A DNA stretch of 7,482 bases. Origin: Coriobacteriales bacterium (GTDB taxonomy: Bacteria; Actinomycetota; Coriobacteriia; Coriobacteriales; UBA8131). Below the pieces are notes generated by a model that did not search any database, had not been told where the DNA came from, and saw only the letters and a list, made by a program, of their open reading frames with translations. Made by a program: the position numbers and the translations under genes. Positions within the stretch are counted from its first letter, which is position 1, and each line of letters opens with the position of its first letter. Of this stretch, positions 5,860-7,482 are shown piece after piece. The DNA lies in contig JAITTM010000145.1 of the NCBI GenBank assembly GCA_031286975.1, forward strand, positions 1 through 7,482, written 5' to 3'.

Positions 5860-7254
5860 GGTCTGCTCCTCCTTGGTACCGAGCGACTCCTCTTCGAGTA
5901 AGAACGAGGTCTTCTCGGATGTACGATGTTTTGAAAGATAGGTGCGGGCCTCATTGGGAAAGAGCGCCCACATAATCACGTCCTCTTCGCTCTGCGCCAG
6001 ATCGCCCGCCTCTGCCTCGACCTCGGCATAGGTGGTGGTGACCAGCGAGCCGGGGGCGATGTCGGGGCTCAAAGGCTCGTTGCTGCCCAGAACCTTCTTG
6101 ACGATGTCAGGAGCCATGGGGCCAGGTGCCTTGCCGTAGTAGCCGCCGATGTAATCCTTCATCTCGGTCGAGATGACGCTCCAACGCTTGCCGGTAAGCA
6201 CGTTGAGCACGGCCTGCGTGCCCACGATCTGACTCAGCGGCGTAACCAGCGGCGGGTAACCTACCTCGGTGCGCACGCGCGGGATCTCCTCCATCACGTC
6301 ACCCAGACGGTCGCCCGCCTTCTGTATCTCGAGTTGGCTCACGAGGTTGCTCATCATGCCGCCGGGAACCTGATGGCTGTAGACCTGCATGTGGATGAGC
6401 GAGCTCACGCCGCGCTTGTAGTGCCCGCGCTCGCGCATGCCCTCCCAGTATGCTGAGATCTCAAAGAGCAGGTCGAGGTCGAGGCCCGTGTCGTAGCCCG
6501 ACTCCTTGAGTGCGGCGACGATCATCTCGACCGCCGGCTGCGAGTTGCCAAAGGCCAAGGGCGCGCTCGCGGTATCGACAATGGCCGCACCCGCCTCGGC
6601 TGCCTTGATGTAGTTGGCTGGAGCCATGCCGCCCACGTAGTGGCAGTGTACGTGTATGGGCAGCCCGATCTGCTCCCTGAAAGCCTTGACCAAACGCTCG
6701 GTGCGATAGGGCGTGAGCATGCCCGCCATGTCTTTGACGCAGATGGAGTCGGCACCCAGCTCCTTGAGTTGGATGCCGTATTCGATAAAGCTGTCGAGTG
6801 TGTGCACGGGGCTCATGGTGTAGCTCAACGCGCCCTCAAAGTGTGCGCCGGCCTCTTTGATGGCCTGGGCGCTGTCTACCACGTTGCGGATGTCGTTGAG
6901 CGCGTCGAACACGCGAAAGACGTCGATACCGTTGCGATGCGCTGCCTTGATGAAGCGATTGACGATCTCTTGTGAGTAGTGATGGTAGCCCACGAGGTTC
7001 TGGCCACGCACGAGCATACTGAGCGGCGTATTGGGGCAGTGCTTCTTGATGGCACGCAGGCGCTCCCAGGGGTTCTCGTCCAAGAAACGCAGGCAGGTGT
7101 CAAAGGTCGCGCCACCCCATGCCTCAATGGCCCAATAACCCACTTTGTCCATCTTGGGCAGGATGGGCAGCATGTCGCCGATCTGCATGCGCGTGGCCCA
7201 CAGCGATTGCTGCGCATCACGGATGGTCGTATCCATAATATGAAGGGTTCTCAT
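5392..7254 (-). CDS. oadA: Oxaloacetate decarboxylase alpha / pyruvate carboxylase subunit B-type carboxyltransferase fused to AccB-type biotin carrier
   Basis: 620-residue fusion. Residues 1-270 form the HMG-lyase-like TIM barrel of 5S-type carboxyltransferases. Landmarks are D8 in MDTTIRDAQQS, the EAWGGATFD signature (44-52), RGQNLVGYHHY (83-93), the probable carbamylated metal ligand K174 in CVKDMAGM, and H203/H205 in HVHCHYVGG. Residues 288-440 are the conserved carboxylase region (VPGGMMSNLVSQL, VGYPPLVTPLSQIVGTQAV). From 466 a whole AccB-like BCCP follows: helix INQIKELIRVVEESG, a Pro/Ala linker (about 505-533), and a biotinyl domain with the thumb PMVGTFYAAPAPDAP and biotin site VEAMKLMN (K579). 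With AccC it could carboxylate pyruvate or transfer carboxyl from oxaloacetate. No membrane OadB/OadG is in the window, so a sodium pump is unsupported. The gene symbol marks the family only. Start ATG 7252-7254 has a strong RBS, AGGGAGGT (7258-7265). Confidence 0.92.
   Translation of the reverse strand: MRTLHIMDTTIRDAQQSLWATRMQIGDMLPILPKMDKVGYWAIEAWGGATFDTCLRFLDENPWERLRAIKKHCPNTPLSMLVRGQNLVGYHHYSQEIVNRFIKAAHRNGIDVFRVFDALNDIRNVVDSAQAIKEAGAHFEGALSYTMSPVHTLDSFIEYGIQLKELGADSICVKDMAGMLTPYRTERLVKAFREQIGLPIHVHCHYVGGMAPANYIKAAEAGAAIVDTASAPLAFGNSQPAVEMIVAALKESGYDTGLDLDLLFEISAYWEGMRERGHYKRGVSSLIHMQVYSHQVPGGMMSNLVSQLEIQKAGDRLGDVMEEIPRVRTEVGYPPLVTPLSQIVGTQAVLNVLTGKRWSVISTEMKDYIGGYYGKAPGPMAPDIVKKVLGSNEPLSPDIAPGSLVTTTYAEVEAEAGDLAQSEEDVIMWALFPNEARTYLSKHRTSEKTSFLLEEESLGTKEEQTVDINQIKELIRVVEESGIGEVTVEEAGSKVTVRAPGQMGMPVMAAPPVAVTEAPPAPKPAAPADTIERPATWLPIKAPMVGTFYAAPAPDAPPYVVVGDEVVAGAPLCIVEAMKLMNEITSDQMGTIREVCVENAMPVEYGTVLFYFEPVTELGA
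5868..5874 (-). promoter_or_regulatory. Internal Shine-Dalgarno before the AccB part of the fusion gene
   Basis: AAGGAGG on the minus strand, spaced eight bases from an in-frame GTG. It is as good a match to the anti-Shine-Dalgarno as any in the window and falls exactly at the boundary between the carboxyltransferase and AccB parts. Confidence 0.5.
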
Positions 7255-7257
7255 AGC

Positions 7258-7265
7258 ACCTCCCT
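7258..7265 (-). promoter_or_regulatory. Ribosome binding site of the carboxyltransferase-BCCP gene
   Basis: AGGGAGGT on the minus strand, three bases before ATG at 7252-7254. It is a strong match and fixes the start at the first Met and not at Met7. Confidence 0.75.
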
Positions 7266-7321
7266 ATTCCGATTTTCAAGAGTACACACAAGCTTTTTGT
7301 TCCGTATTCGATGAATTACCG

Positions 7322-7327
7322 ATTATA
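7322..7327 (-). promoter_or_regulatory. Sigma-70-type -10 box upstream of the carboxyltransferase operon
   Basis: A perfect TATAAT on the minus strand, about 67 bases before the first start codon, giving a predicted transcript start near 7315 and a leader of about 60 bases. No good -35 lies at 15-18 bases: the positions read GCGTTT or close shifts. The promoter may depend on an activator or be weak despite its -10. The AT-rich leader at 7262-7320 contrasts with the GC-rich DNA upstream. Confidence 0.6.
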
Positions 7328-7361
7328 GCGCAAAACCCGCGCGCAAACGCTCCGCGGCGTT
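7328..7361 (-). promoter_or_regulatory. Repeats over the expected -35 region, possible operator
   Basis: Immediately upstream of the -10, minus-strand words GTTTGCGC (7341-7348) and GTTTTGCGC (7328-7336) form a direct repeat with 13-base offset. AACGC (7346-7350) and GCGTT (7357-7361) form a short inverted repeat. They occupy the place of a missing -35, as expected for a regulator site, but the arms are short and chance is possible. Confidence 0.25.
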
Positions 7362-7482
7362 AAACGGTAATGCGTCTTGTTGTGAGGCCTTGTTGTGGGG
7401 TGAGAGGGGCGGGAGCGATCGACCGTCCCGCTGCCTGTGGCTGCTTTTGCGTATACGCCCGCTCATCGGCGGTTTGTGCGCG
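7362..7482. other. Region upstream of the promoter, no assignable gene, one GC-rich inverted repeat
   Basis: I recognise no gene here. GCGGGA (7409-7414) and TCCCGC (7426-7431) can form a six-base-pair stem with an 11-base loop. No strong T run follows on the minus strand, and only TTTT at 7444-7447 lies well beyond it on the plus strand, so it is at most a weak terminator. Two minus-strand frames remain open to the right edge (ending at stops 7360-7362 and 7323-7325). One could be the tail of an upstream gene, but neither resembles a known protein. Confidence 0.3.

Noticed and set aside
5392..7254. Sodium-pumping oxaloacetate decarboxylase operon
   Set aside because: Only an alpha-type subunit is seen. 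No membrane beta or gamma subunit lies in the window, and the neighbour is accC, which a decarboxylase pump would not need.
7409..7431. Intrinsic terminator
   Set aside because: The stem has only six pairs with an 11-base loop, and no adjacent T run follows on either strand.
7323..7482. Two minus-strand frames open to the right edge, possible tail of an upstream gene
   Set aside because: Both are short (40 and 52 codons), overlap each other in different frames, and match nothing I recognise. One runs into the TATAAT box. The window gives no way to choose.

Overview
The window is about 60% GC by eye. It is a tightly packed stretch of genes that all lie on the minus strand, so it reads from right to left. 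The gene content and order resemble the accB-accC-yqhY-nusB-folD-xseA-xseB-ispA-dxs-yqxC block of Gram-positive bacteria such as Bacillus. The high GC, the mix of ATG, GTG and TTG starts, and the oxaloacetate-decarboxylase-type carboxyltransferase beside accC suggest an anaerobic high-GC Gram-positive, perhaps a member of Coriobacteriia. This assignment is an inference and is not proven by the window.

Layout in transcription order. At 7482-7255 is a leader with a perfect TATAAT at 7322-7327. Next is a carboxyltransferase fused to a complete biotin carboxyl carrier protein (7254-5392), then accC biotin carboxylase (5392-4043), which starts on the stop codon of the fusion gene. A 139-base gap at 4042-3904 holds a hairpin and perhaps a promoter. 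It is followed by an Asp23/YqhY-family gene (3903-3553, TTG start), nusB (3549-3121, GTG start), xseB with a long acidic repetitive tail (3066-2692), dxs with a Gly/Ala-rich repetitive insert (2682-697), and tlyA (722 to the left edge, its last codons cut off).

The first two genes supply three parts of a biotin-dependent carboxylase: biotin carboxylase, biotin carrier and a 5S-type carboxyltransferase. This is enough in principle for pyruvate carboxylase or oxaloacetate-linked transcarboxylation. The carrier half is of the acetyl-CoA-carboxylase (AccB) type, so it may also serve fatty-acid synthesis. The following genes cover a probable acetyl-CoA-carboxylase-linked Asp23 protein, rRNA antitermination (NusB), exonuclease VII small subunit, isoprenoid precursor synthesis (DXS) and rRNA 2'-O-methylation (TlyA).

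The most notable observation is inside the fusion gene. Exactly where the AccB-like part begins there is a full Shine-Dalgarno sequence (AAGGAGG, 5868-5874), eight bases before an in-frame GTG (5857-5859). From that GTG the frame encodes 155 residues, almost the length of E. coli AccB (156). The gene therefore looks like a carboxyltransferase gene joined to accB by loss of a stop codon, with the old accB start kept. It may make both a long fusion protein and free BCCP. Two other genes of the block (xseB, dxs) carry in-frame low-complexity repeat expansions, and xseA, folD and ispA are missing from their usual places.
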